DNA of 64,000 bases, from positions 532,712,316 to 532,776,315 of the forward strand of contig NC_058519.1 in assembly GCF_904849725.1 (NCBI RefSeq), in the 5' to 3' direction. Source of the DNA: Hordeum vulgare subsp. vulgare (lineage: Eukaryota; Streptophyta; Magnoliopsida; Poales; Poaceae). Every line of letters begins with the position of its first letter. Within the stretch, counting starts at the first letter, position 1. The notes beneath the pieces were generated by a model. That model was not told the origin of the DNA. It ran no database searches and was given only the letters and a program-made list of their open reading frames with translations. A program made the position numbers and the translations under genes. Shown here one piece after another: positions 24,592 through 35,472 of the stretch.

Positions 24592-26449
24592 AACTCCTGC
24601 TCGTCCTCGAGTAGGGAAGTGATAAAGACTGAATTTTTGATGTGGAATCCTACCTAACATATTTGTCCTTCATAACTTCTTTCTTGTGGCATGAATGTTC
24701 AGATCCGTAAGATTCAAAACGATGTTTACTATTGACATGAAAACAATAGTACTTCAAGCATACTAGCAAAGTGATCATGAACTTTTGAAATAACAATGCC
24801 AAAGAAAGCTATGCCTACAAAATCATATAGTCTGGCTATGCTCCATCATCCCCACACAACGAATTTAAATCATGCACAACCCCGGTATTGGCCAAGTAAT
24901 TGTTTTTGCACTCTTACTTTCTCAAACTTTTTCAACTCTCACGCAATACATGAGCGTGAGACATGGATATAGCACTATAGGTGGAATAGAGTGTGGTGGA
25001 GGTTGTGAGGAAAAAGGAGGAGATGGTCACATTGACTCGGCATATCAACGGGCTATGGAGATGCCCATCAATAGATATCAATTTGAATTAGTAGGGATTA
25101 CCGTGCAACGGATGCACTAGAGATATAAGTGTGTGAAAGCTCAAGAGGAAAACTAGTGGGTGTGCACCCAACTTGCTTGCTCACGAAGACCTAGGGCAAT
25201 TTTGAGGAAGCCCATCATTGGAATATACAACCCAAGTTATATAATGAAAATTCCCACTAGTATATGGAGGTGACAAAACGAGAGACTCTCTATCATGAAG
25301 AACATGGTACTATTTTGAAGCACAAGTGTGGAAAAAGATAGTAGCATTGTCCATTCTCTCTTTTTCTATCTCTTTTTTTTGTTGTTGTTGGGCTCTTCGG
25401 CCTCTTTTTTTCATTTTTTTTGGTGGGCATCTTTGGCCTCTCTTTTTTTTATTACCTCACATGGGACAATGCTCTAATAATGATGATCATCACACTTTTA
25501 TTTACTTACAACTCAACACTTAGAGCAATGATGACTCTTTAGGAAATGCCTCCGGCAGTGTACCGGGATGTGCAACGATCTAGCTTAGCGTATGACATTG
25601 AAACATCTCGCTAGCTACCTGACGATCATGCAATGGCAATATGAAAGTGACGCACATGTCATGAGACAGAGCGGTGGGAGTTGCATGGCAATATATCTCG
25701 GAATGGCTATGAAAATGCCATAATAGGTAGGTATGGTGGCTGTTTTGAGGAAGATATATGGTGGGTTTGTGCACCGGCGAAAGTTGCATGGCACTAGAGA
25801 GGCTAGCAATGGTGGAAGGTGAAAGTGCATCTATACCATGGACTCATATTAGTCATGAAGAACTCATATACTTATTGTGAAAGTTTTATTAGTAATCGAA
25901 ACAAAGTGCTAAACGCATAATCCTAAGGGAAGGGTTGGTAGGTTTTAACCATCGCGCGATCCCGACCGCCACACAAGGGATGACAATCAATAAATCAATT
26001 ATGCTCCGACTTCCTAACATAGCGGTTCACCATACGTGCATGCTACGGGAATCACAAACTTTAACACAAGTATTTCAAGATTCACAACACCCTACTAACA
26101 TAGCTCTAATATTACCATATCCATATCTCAAAACTGATTGAGAGGAATCAAACTTCTCTTTAATAATCAATACACTTGAATATGGAAGTTTTTATTATAT
26201 CCTCTTTGGATGCCTATCATCTTTAGGACTCTTCCATGGCACACGCCAACTACCAAATTACTTAGAGAGAGCACTCTCAAAAAGATATAAGTGAAGATCG
26301 AGAGTTATTATTTCTCCAAAATATGACACCGTCGTTCTCTAAAAAGATCTAAGTGAAGCACTAGAGCAAAGTTATCTAGCTCAAAAGATATAAGTGAGCA
26401 CATGCGAGCTAAATTGCCTAACTCAAAAGATATAAGTGAAGATCAATAA
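24592..26449 (-). other. Non-coding internal region of G3, 3' part
   Basis: No ORF of note and no pol motif. It includes T-runs around 25365-25450 with a doubled 'GGGC.TCTTCGGCCTC / GGGCATCTTTGGCCTC' unit, and near 26280-26449 four or five copies of an AAAGAT(A/C)TAAGTGA word. Confidence 0.75.
26280..26449. repeat. Imperfect direct repeat with core AAAGATATAAGTGA
   Basis: Core copies begin near 26280, 26341, 26384 and 26426, about 40-60 bp apart, each followed by variable sequence such as AGATC. The array ends at the insertion point of the solo LTR. Confidence 0.65.
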
Positions 26450-26703
26450 GTATTTGATACGTCTCCAACGTATCTATAATTTTTGATGGTTTCATGCTAT
26501 TATCTTGTCAAACTTTGGATGTTTTGTATGCCTTTTATATCTTTTTTGCGACTAACTTATTAACTCAGTGCCAAGTGCCAGTTCCTGTTTTTCCGTGTTT
26601 TTGACCCTTTTCAGAGTAGGATTTTAAACGGAGTCCAAACGGAATGAAACTTCCGAAAAGATTTTTTCCGAAATAGAAGACGATCGGGAGACTTGAGAAC
26701 CAA

Positions 26704-26796
26704 GGCAGAGGGCCACCACGGACCCCACAAGCCCCCTAGCCGCGGCCAGGGGGGGCGCGCCTCCGAAGCTTGTGGGCTCCCTGGGCCTCCTCTGCC
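26704..26796 (+). other. GC-rich hairpin, solo LTR copy
   Basis: The outer arms GGCAGAGG and CCTCTGCC pair around the CACAAGCC / GCTTGTG core and an inner CGCGGCC / GGCGCGCC region. A TATA box (CCTATATATT, about 26810) follows within 15 bp, placing the hairpin at the promoter. Confidence 0.6.
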
Positions 26797-26809
26797 CTAG
26801 GTCTTTTGC

Positions 26810-26820
26810 CTATATATTCC
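26810..26820 (+). promoter_or_regulatory. TATA box of G3-family LTR
   Basis: GCCTATATATTCCC is conserved as CCTATAAATTCCC and CATATAAATTCCC in the other two LTR copies (minus strand). Confidence 0.65.
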
Positions 26821-27988
26821 CTAAAATGTCAGAAAAAAGCAGGAGATCCACGAAAATACTTTTCCGCCGCCGCAAGCTTCTGTCTCCGCAAGATCCCATC
26901 TGGGGCCCGTTCTGGTGCCCTGCCGGAGGGGGGATTCGGATACGGAGGGCTTCTTCATCCACACCATGACCTCTCCGATGATGCGTGAGTAGTTCACCAT
27001 TGACCTTCGGGTCCATAGCTAGTAGCTAGATGGCTTCTTCTCTCTCTTGGATCTTCAATACAAAGTTCTCCATGATCTTCATGGAGATATATCCGATGTA
27101 ATCTTCTTTTGCGGTGTGTTTGTCGAGATCCGATGAATTGTGGATTTATGATCAAATTATCTATGAATCTTATTTGAGTTTCTTCTAATCTCTTATATGC
27201 ATGATTTCATATCCTTGTAATTCTCTTCGAGTTGTGGGTTTTGTTTGGCCAGCTTGATCTATGATTCTTGCAATGGGAGAAGTGCTTGGTTTTGGGTTCA
27301 TACCATGCGGTGACCTCACCCAGTGACAGAAGGGGTAGTGCGGCACGCATCATGTTGTTGCCATCAAGGGTAAAAGGATGGGGGTTTCATCATTGGTTTT
27401 ATTTTATCCCTCTACATCATGTCATCTTGCTTAAGGAGTTACTCTGTTCATCATGAACTCAATACACTAGATGCATGCTGGATAGAGGTCGATGTGTGGA
27501 GTAATAGTAGTAGATGCAGAATGTATCGGTCTACTTGTCTCGGACGTGATGCCTATATGTATGATCATTGCCTTAGATATCTTCATGACTTTGCGCGGTT
27601 CTATCAATTTCCCGACAGTAATTTGTTCACCCACCGTAATATTTGCTATTTTGAGAGAAGCCTCTAGTGAACACTATGGCCCCCAGGTCTACTTCACATC
27701 ATATTTTCAGCCTTACACTTTTACTTCATTGCACTTTCTGCCTTCAGTTCTCACTTTGCAATCAATCTTGAAGGGATTGATAACCCCTTTATAGCGTTGG
27801 CTGCAAGCTCTTTCGTGTTTGTGCAGGTACTCTGGACTTGACGCGATTCTTCTACTGGATTGATACCTTGGTTCTCAAACTGAGGGAAATACTTGTTGCT
27901 CCTGTGCTGCATCGCCCTTTCCTCTTCAAGGGAAAAACCAACGCAAGCTCAAGAGACGACAGAAGATTTCTGTCGCCGTTACAGTATT

Positions 27989-28992
27989 CTAGCAAATTCA
28001 CAATGAGTGCATGTACCTCTCAAAAGGTGTGCAGCAAGGAAGATTGTGACAAAACAAAAATAAAAGACTCCTATAATACACGATGCTCCAAGCAAAACAC
28101 ATATCATGTGGTGAATAAATATATAGCCCCAAGTAAAGTTACCGACGGATTGAAGACGAAAGATGGGATGCCTTCCCGGGGCATCCCCAAGCTTAGGCTT
28201 TTTGGTGTCCTTGAATTTGGCTTGGGATGCCTTGGACATCCCCATGCTTGAGCTCTTTCCACTCTTTATCACATTGTCCATGAGAACATCACCCAAAACT
28301 TGAAAACTTCACAACACAAAACTTAAACAGAAACTAGTGATATCATTAGCATAAGAAAACAAACCACCACCTCTTTAGGTACTGTAGTAATCTTGATTTA
28401 TATTTATATTGGTGTTATATTACTGTATTCTCACTTTTCCATAGCTAGTACCCCCGATACTATCCATAGTTTCATCAAAATAAGCAATCAACACAACAAA
28501 AACAGAATCTGTCAAAAACAGACCAGTCTGTAGCAATCCGTATACTTCGTATACCTCTAGTATCCCAAAAACTCTGAAACATTACGAAAATTAGGGAAAT
28601 TTGTATATCGACCATCATAAAAAAGAATCAACTCAAAAGCTCTTTCTGGATTGGAATGAAAAATAATTTCGTGAGCCCAAAGTTTCTGTCTTTTTCAGCA
28701 CGATCAAACAACCATCACCCAAAACTGATCATAAAGGTTCTACTTGGCACAAACACAAAAAGAAACAAAAAAACACAATCATAACAGAATTATGATGGTG
28801 TGGACACAGAAAAAAATAAAGAAAAAAAGCAAAGATAAATTCATTGGGTTGCCTCCCAACAAGCGCTATTGTTTAACGCCCTTAGCTAGGCATAAGGCGA
28901 TAGAATCAAGTGTCATCATCTTTGGTGCTCAAACCATAAGTAGCCCTCATCATGGATTCATAAGGAAATCTTATTTTCTTTCTAGGAAAGTG
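27989..28992 (-). other. Non-coding internal region of G3, 5' part
   Basis: About 1 kb with no ORF I would call, between the solo LTR and the protease stop codon. It is A-rich near 28740-28850. Confidence 0.7.
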
Positions 28993-30048
28993 TTACATGC
29001 CCTTCTTTAATGGAAATTGAAATCCAATATTCCCTTCCTTCATATCGATGATAGCACCAATAGTCCTAAGGAAAGGTCTACCAAGAATGATGGGACATGT
29101 CGGATTGCAATCAATATCAAGCATAATGAAATCTACGGGCACATAGTTCCTATTTACAATAATAAGAACATCATTGATCCTTCCCATAGGTTTCTTAATA
29201 GTAGAATCCGCAAGATGCAAATTAAGAGAGCACTCATCAATCTCATTGAATCCTAGAACATCACATAAAGACTTTGGAATAACGGAAACACTAGCACCCA
29301 AATCACACAAATCATTGCATTCTTAGTTTTTAATCTTGATTTTAATAGTAGGTTCCCACTCATCATGAAGTTTTCTAGGAATAGATACTTCCAACACAAG
29401 TTTCTCTTCAAGACATTTCATCAAAGCACCAACGATATGATCGGTAAAGGCTTTATTTTGGCTATAAGCATGTGGAGAGTTTAGCATGGATTGCATCAAG
29501 GAAATACATTCAATCAAAGAGCAACTATCATAATTGAACTCCTTGAAATCCAAAGTAGTAATTTCATCACTACTCAAAGTTTTGACATCCTCTACTCCAT
29601 TTTCAGTGCTTTTAGCATCAAGGTAGATAGACTCTGAATCATTGGGGCGTTTTTCAACCAAAGTGGATTCATATCCATCCCCATCATCATTAGGATTGAC
29701 ATTAGAAAACAATGATTCAATAGGTGTCACACCAAGCACTTTAAGATCTTCGTGATTCTCATCACATATTTCAGGTTTAGCGACCATTTTATTGACTAAG
29801 GTAGCTTGTTTATCAGAAATCTGGCCTACCAATTTCTCAAGACGAGCAAATTGAGAATTTAACGCAAGGAATTCTTTGGTCATATCATCAACTTCTTTAT
29901 TCATATAAGCCATAAAAGAATTTTGCTCCCTTAGTTCTCTACGAAAGTATCTGTTATGATCAAACTGAGTAGACATGAAGCTTTTAACACTAGTTTCAAT
30001 CTCTTCCAACCTTTTATAGTGAGCATCATAATCATTTGGTTGGTCCAT
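28993..30048 (-). pseudogene. G3 gag-protease ORF with one in-frame stop
   Basis: I start at MDQPNDYDAHYKRLEEIE (30048); the open frame extends further upstream to 30261, but that part looks like leader. The first 242 codons are a gag-like, acidic protein with a coiled-coil-like stretch (NKEVDDMTKEFLALNSQF). An in-frame TAA at 29323-29325 separates this from an aspartic protease domain with LCDLGASVSVIPKSL and ILGRPFL. DLGAS replaces the usual D-T/S-G-A, as seen in Athila-like elements including G4 (DVGAS). The frame ends at KKGM with no linker to RT. This element would supply only gag and protease. No CCHC knuckle is visible. Confidence 0.85.
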
Positions 30049-30242
30049 ACAGGTCTTACCAGGCAGACAAACGCACAAGCAAACAGAAGGCAAGCGAAAG
30101 AAGAGGGCGAACGAAAAAGGCAAATATTGTTGTAATTTTTTTTTAGAAGTAGGGGAGAGGAAAATGAGAGGCAAAAGGCAAATAATGTAAATGCAATAGA
30201 TGAGTTTGCGATAGTTACTTGGATAAGCTTCACTTTGAATAT

Positions 30243-30260
30243 TCCCTGGCAACAGCGCCA
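30243..30260 (-). promoter_or_regulatory. Primer-binding site of G3 (Asp tRNA type)
   Basis: The minus strand reads TGGCGCTGTTGCCAGGGA, which differs at two places from the G4 site TGGCGCCGTTGCCGGGGA. A 10-base spacer separates it from the LTR, matching the 11-base spacer of G4. Confidence 0.85.
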
Positions 30261-30270
30261 AAAATTGGCA

Positions 30271-31846
30271 TGTTGACGGGAGACTATTCTTGATGTGATC
30301 CTCCCCAGCAACGACGCCAGATATTCTTCTTGCTACCTCTTGATCTTGCGTTGGTTTTTCCCTTGAAGAGGAAAGGGTGATGCAGCACAGTAGCAGTAAA
30401 TATTTCCCTCAGTTTGAGAACCAAGGTATCAATCTAGTAGGAGTATCAAGATGAGGCACCAATGTACCTGCGCAAAAACAAACAAACTTGCACCCAACGC
30501 TATAAAGGGGTTGTCAATCCCTTCACGATTATTTGCAAGGTGAGACCTGAAGGTGAAAAGTGCAACAAAGTAATTAGGTGTAACTAAAAATAGGATGTGA
30601 AGTAGACCCAGGGGCCATAGTGTTCACTAGAGGCTTCTCTCATGATAGCAAGTATCACGGTGGGTGAACGAATTACTGTCGAGCAATTGATAGAATCGCG
30701 CAAAGTCATGATGATATCTAGGGCAATGATCATACATATAGGCATCACGTCCGAGACAAGTAGACCGATACTTTTTGCATCTACTACTATTACTCCATAC
30801 ATCGACCGCTATCCAGCATGCATCTAGTGTATTGAGTTCATAACAAATAGAGTAACGCCTTAAGCAAGATGACATGATGTAGAGGGATAAATTCATGCAA
30901 TAGATATAAACCCCATCTTTTACCCTTGATGGCAACAACACGATGCGTGCCTTGCTACCCCTTCTATCACTAGGTGAGGACACCGCACGATATGAACCCA
31001 AAACCAAGCACTTCTCCCATTGCAAGAATTATAGATCAAGTTGGCCAAACGAAACCCACAACTCGAAGAAAATTACAAGGATACAAAATCATGCATATAA
31101 GAGATGAGAGGAGACTCAAATAATATTCATAGATAATCTGATCATAAATCCACAATTCATCAGATCTCGAAAAACACACCGCAAAAGAAGGTCACATCGG
31201 ATAGATCTCCATGAAGATCATGGAGAACTTTGTATTGAAGATCCCAGAGAGAGAAGAAGCCATCTAGCTACTAGCTATGGACCCGAAGGTTTGTGGTGAA
31301 CTACTCACGCATCATCGGAGAGGCAATGGTGTTGATGAAGAAGCCCTCCATGTCTGAATCCCCTTCCGGGAGGGCACCAAAACGTGCCCCGGATGGGATC
31401 TTGCAGAGATAGAAGCTTGCGGCTGTGGAAAAGTATTTTCGTGGCTCCCTCTGGTGGTTCTGGATTTTTAGGGAATTTATATGCGGAAGAAGTAGGGCAA
31501 AGGATCCACGTGGGGCCCACAAGCCTGGTAGGCGCCCCCCCCCAGGCCGCGGCTAGGGGGCTTGTGACCTCCCCTGGGGTCCTTTGCCTTGGTTCTCAAG
31601 TTTCCTGCGTATCTTCTGTTACGAAAAAATCATTCCGAAGGTTTTATTCCGTTTGGACTCTGTTTAATATTCTTCTCTAAAAAGGGTCAAAAACACGGAA
31701 AAACAGGAACTGGCACTTGGCACTGAGTTAATAGGTTAGTCCCAAAAAAGATATAAAATAGCATATTCATGCATACAAAACATCCAAAGTTGACAAGATA
31801 ATAGCATGGAACCATCAAAAATTATAGATACGTTGGAGACGTATCA
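30271..31846 (-). repeat. G3 5' LTR, 1576 bp
   Basis: Minus strand starts TGATACGTCTCC and ends CCCGTCAACA. It contains the GC-rich hairpin at 31502-31582, a TATA-like ATATAAATT just beyond it, and near its end a second primer-site-like stretch (30303-30320). Confidence 0.88.
31502..31582 (-). other. GC-rich hairpin, G3 LTR copy 2
   Basis: Arms around CCACGTGGGGCCCACAAGCC and GGGCTTGTGACCTCCCCTGG, with an inner GGCGCC/GGCCGCGGC region and a C9 run. It occupies the same LTR position as 12612-12689. Confidence 0.6.
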
Positions 31847-33640
31847 GTGGCCATGCCCTATTAGATATGTTGCATAATATGATGTCTCTTCTAAATTTAC
31901 CACTATCGTTTTGGGGGTTATGCATTAGAGACAACCACATTCAGTTTAAAAGGGGCACCATATAATTCCGTTGAGATGACACCCTATGAACTATGGTTTG
32001 TTGAAACCTAAGTTGTCGTTTCTTAAAGTTTCGGGCTGCGATTCTTATATTAAAAGGCTTCAGTCTGATAAGCTCGAAACCAAAGCGGATAAATGCATCT
32101 TCATAGGATACCCAAAGGAATTAGTTCAGTATACCTCATATCTCAGATCCGAAAGCAAAGTGATTGTTGATGAAAACGGGTCCTTTCTCGAGAAAGAGTT
32201 TCTCTCAAAAGAATTGAGTGGGAGGATGGTGGAACATGATGAGGTTGTTGAACCATCACTTCAAACAGAATGTAGCAGGGTGCAGGAAGTTGTTCCTGTG
32301 GCGCCTACACCAAATAGAAGAGAAAGACAATGATGATGATCATGAAGCTACAGATCAAGTTGCTACCGAACCTCGTAGGTCGACAAGGGCATGTACTGCT
32401 CCAGAGTGGTACATCTTATCTTGGAGGTCATGTTGTTGGACAACAATGAACCTACGAGCTATGGAGAAGCAATGGTGGGCCCAGATTCCGACAAATGGTG
32501 GAGACCATAAAATCCGAGATAGGATCCATGTATGAAAACAAAGTGTGGACTTTGAAAGAACTACTTAATGGCCGTAAGGCTATTAAATAGACATGGATCT
32601 TTAAAAGGAATTAAGTTAGCAGATGAAAAAAAATTAATTATGAAATTTGGCAGATGGATGTCAAAACATTGTTTCCTAGACGGTTTACTTGAGGAAAGGT
32701 TGTATGTGATACATCCAGATGGTTTTGTCGATCCTAAAGATGCTAACAAGTATGCAAGCACCAACGATCATTCTATGGACTGGAGCAAGCATCTCAGAGT
32801 TGGAATATGCGCGTTGATGTGATGATCAAAGCTTTTGGGTTTATACGAAGTTTATGACAGACTTGTATTTCCAAGAAAGTGAGTGCGAGCACTATATAAT
32901 TTATGATAAGTATATGTGGTTGACATGTTGTTGATCGGAAATGATGTAGATTTCTGTAAAGCATATAGGGTTGTTTGAAAGGAGTTTTTCAAGGGAAAAC
33001 CTGGATTAAGCTACTTGAACACTAAGCATCAAGATCTATAGAGATAGATCAAAACGCTTGATAAAACTTTCAATGAATACATACCATGACAAGATTTTCA
33101 AGGAGTTCAAAATAGATCGGTCAAAGAAAGAGTTCTTGACTATGTTGTAAGGTATGAATTTGAGTAAGACTCAAAGCTCGACCACGGCAGAAGAAAGAGA
33201 AAGGACGAAGGTTGTCCCCTATGCCTTAGTCATAGGCTCTATAGTATGCCTTCCTTGCCATGAGTTTGTCAAGGGGTACAAGAGTGATCCAAGAATGGAT
33301 CTCTGGACAGTGGTCAAAATAATCCTTAGTAACTTGAGGACTAAGGAAATGTTTCTTGATTATGGAAATGATAAAACAGTTCATCGTAAAGGGTTACATC
33401 GATGCAAGCTTTGACACCAATCCGGATGACTCTGAGTAGCTGATCGGATTCGTATAATGGAGTACTCCTTTGGAATAGTTCCAAATGGAGCGTGGTAGCA
33501 GCATCTATAGTATGACATAGAGATTTGCAAAGCACACGCGGATCTTAAAGGTTCAGACCCGTTGACTAAAACCTCTCTCACAAGCAAAACATGATAAACC
33601 CCAGAACTTATTGGGTCTGAATCACATAGTGATGTGAACT
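31847..33640 (+). pseudogene. C1 pol remnant, first copy (integrase C-terminus, RT, RNase H)
   Basis: It begins inside the integrase C-terminal part, at LPLSFWGYALE-type sequence, where G3 is inserted. The next open stretch (31986-32333) has KLSFLKVSGCDSYIKRL, YPKE and KEFLSKE. RT follows in several frames, with a YVVD sequence at about 32915 in place of catalytic YVDD, then the SRSKTQSSTTAEER-type region and RNase H remnants to about 33590. Many stops and frameshifts. The purine tract GTGCAAGTGGGAGAC ends at 33670. Confidence 0.85.
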
Positions 33641-33670
33641 AGATTATTGACTCTAGTGCAAGTGGGAGAC

Positions 33671-35459
33671 TATTGGAAATATGCCCTAGAGGCAATGATA
33701 AATAAGTTATTATTAAATTTCCTTGTTCATGATAATTGTTTATTATCCGTGCTATAATTGTATTGATTGGAAACTCAAATACATGTGTGGGTACATAGAC
33801 AACACACTGTCCCTAGTGAGCCTCTAAGGACTAGCTCATTGATCAAAGATTGTCAAGGTTTCCTGCCATAGACATGAGTTGTCATTTGATAACGGGATCA
33901 CATCATTAGGAGAATGATGTGATGGACAAGACCCAAACTATGAACATAGCCTGTGGTCGTGTTAGTTTATTGCTACTGTATTAAGCATGTCAAGTATCCG
34001 TTTCTATGAACATGAGATCATGCAACTCCCGGGCATAGGTGGAGTGCCTTGTGTGTATCAAACGTCACAACATAACTGGGTGGCTATAAAGGTGCTCTAC
34101 AGGTATCTCCGAAGGTGTGTCTTTGGTTGGTGTGAATCAAAACTGGGATTTGTCACTATGTATGACGGAGAGGTATCTCTGGGCCCACTCGGTAATACAA
34201 CATCGCAATGAGCTTGCAAGCAATGTGACTAAGGAGTTAGTCATGGGATCTTGTATTATGAAATGAGTAAAGAGACTTGTCGGTAACGTTATTGAACTAG
34301 GTATGGAGATACCGACGATCGTATCTCGGGCAAGTAACATACCGATGGACAAAGTGAACAGTATACGACATTGATTGAATCCTTGACATCGTGGTTCGAC
34401 CGATAAAGATCTTCATAGAATATATAAGAGGCAATATGGACATCCAGGTCCTGCTATTGGTTGTTGACCGGACAGTGTCTCGGTCATGTCTGCATAGTTC
34501 TTGAACCCGCAGGGTCTGCACACTTAAGATTTTGTGACGATTCGGTATTATTGAGTTATATATGTTGGTGACCTATGGTTGTTCGGACTCCCGGATGAGA
34601 TGCTGAACATCACGAGGAGATCCGGAATGGTCCGGAGGTAAAGATTGATATATGGGAAGTTTTGCGTTGGTCACCGGAAAAAGTTTGGGCGTCACACGTA
34701 GCGTATCGGTGGTGCCGGAAGGGTTCCGGGGGTCCACCGGAAGGGGCCACATGGGCTGTGAGGGATGCGCACCAGCCCATGGTGGGCTGGATACACCTCC
34801 CCACGTAAGGCCCATGCGGCTGGGCTGGTGGAGGGCCAACCCTAGAGGGGGCGCCACCCTGACTTGGGTGGCAAGCCACCCCTAGGGCAGCGGCCCCACC
34901 TCTCCTTTGTCCATCGCCGCCCCTAGGGGAAAACCCTAGGGTGCACCTCTCCTATCCCTTCCCCTTATATATATTGATGGGGAGAGAGGGATGCAACACA
35001 CTTATGCCATGGCGCAGCCCTGTCTCTCCCATAGATCAGTTTTCTCCTCTAGATCGGTTTCGGTATTGCTTGGCGAAGCCCTACCGGAACAGCTCCACCA
35101 CCGCCGCCGCCATGCTGCCGTGCTGACGGAGAACTCATCCATATGTCCACCCTCACTTGTTGGATCAAGGAGGTGGAGAATGGCATCGAGTTGTACGTGT
35201 GTTGAACGCGGAGAAGTCGTCCATTCGGCAATAGATTGGGACGGATCGTGATGGGATCGCGGGACGGATCGTGATGACATTGTGGGACGGATCTTGATTG
35301 GATTGCGAAGACGTTCGACTACATCAACCGCATTATATATGCTTCCGCATAGTGATCTACAAGTGTATGTAGATGCACTCCCCCTCCCGTAGATGTTGAT
35401 CTCCATAGATTGATCTTGGTGAGCGTAGGAAAAAAACTCCCATGCGATGTTATCCAACA
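33671..35459 (+). repeat. C1 LTR, full length (1789 bp), shared by two copies
   Basis: It starts TATTGGAAATATGCCC (family start TGTTGG, so the second base is mutated) and ends TATCCAACA. The purine tract on the left and primer site on the right show its shared position. Confidence 0.92.
34965..34976 (+). promoter_or_regulatory. TATA box of C1 LTR
   Basis: CTTATATATATT lies about 1.3 kb into the LTR and precedes GATGGGGAGAGAGG, as in BARE-type promoters. Confidence 0.75.
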
Positions 35460-35460
35460 G

Positions 35461-35472
35461 TGGTATTAGAGC
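35461..35472 (+). promoter_or_regulatory. Primer-binding site of C1, one mismatch
   Basis: TGGTATTAGAGC, which differs from the Met-type TGGTATCAGAGC by one C to T change, one base after the LTR. Confidence 0.9.

Larger units (their letters stand above)
26455..27983 (+). repeat. Solo LTR of G3 family, with target duplication
   Basis: 1529 bp, starting TGATACGTCTCC and ending CCGTTACA, flanked by gtatt on both sides (26450-26454 and 27984-27988). It is opposite in orientation to the host G3 element. No internal region follows, so it is a product of LTR-LTR recombination. Compared with the 30271-31846 LTR it ends shortly after TTTCTGTCGCCGTT and lacks the roughly 40 bp containing TCACATCAAGAATAG. 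Confidence 0.9.
12080..31846 (-). mobile_element. G3: Athila-like gypsy element with gag and protease only, hosting nested insertions
   Basis: In element orientation: 5' LTR 31846-30271, Asp-tRNA-type primer site, gag-protease (30048-28993), about 3 kb of non-coding internal DNA, purine tract at 24591-24577, then a 3' LTR split by the G2 element (24576-24450 and 12828-12080). The LTR starts TGATACGTCTCC. No RT, RNase H or integrase is visible between protease and purine tract, so it is non-autonomous. The DLGAS protease motif and primer type resemble G4, which could have supplied enzymes in trans. Its right flank is the pol gene of a C1 element, interrupted before 31847. Confidence 0.85.

Noticed and set aside
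26280..26449. Possible CRISPR-like or satellite array
   Set aside because: Only four or five imperfect copies with unequal spacing in a plant retrotransposon; reported as a simple direct repeat.
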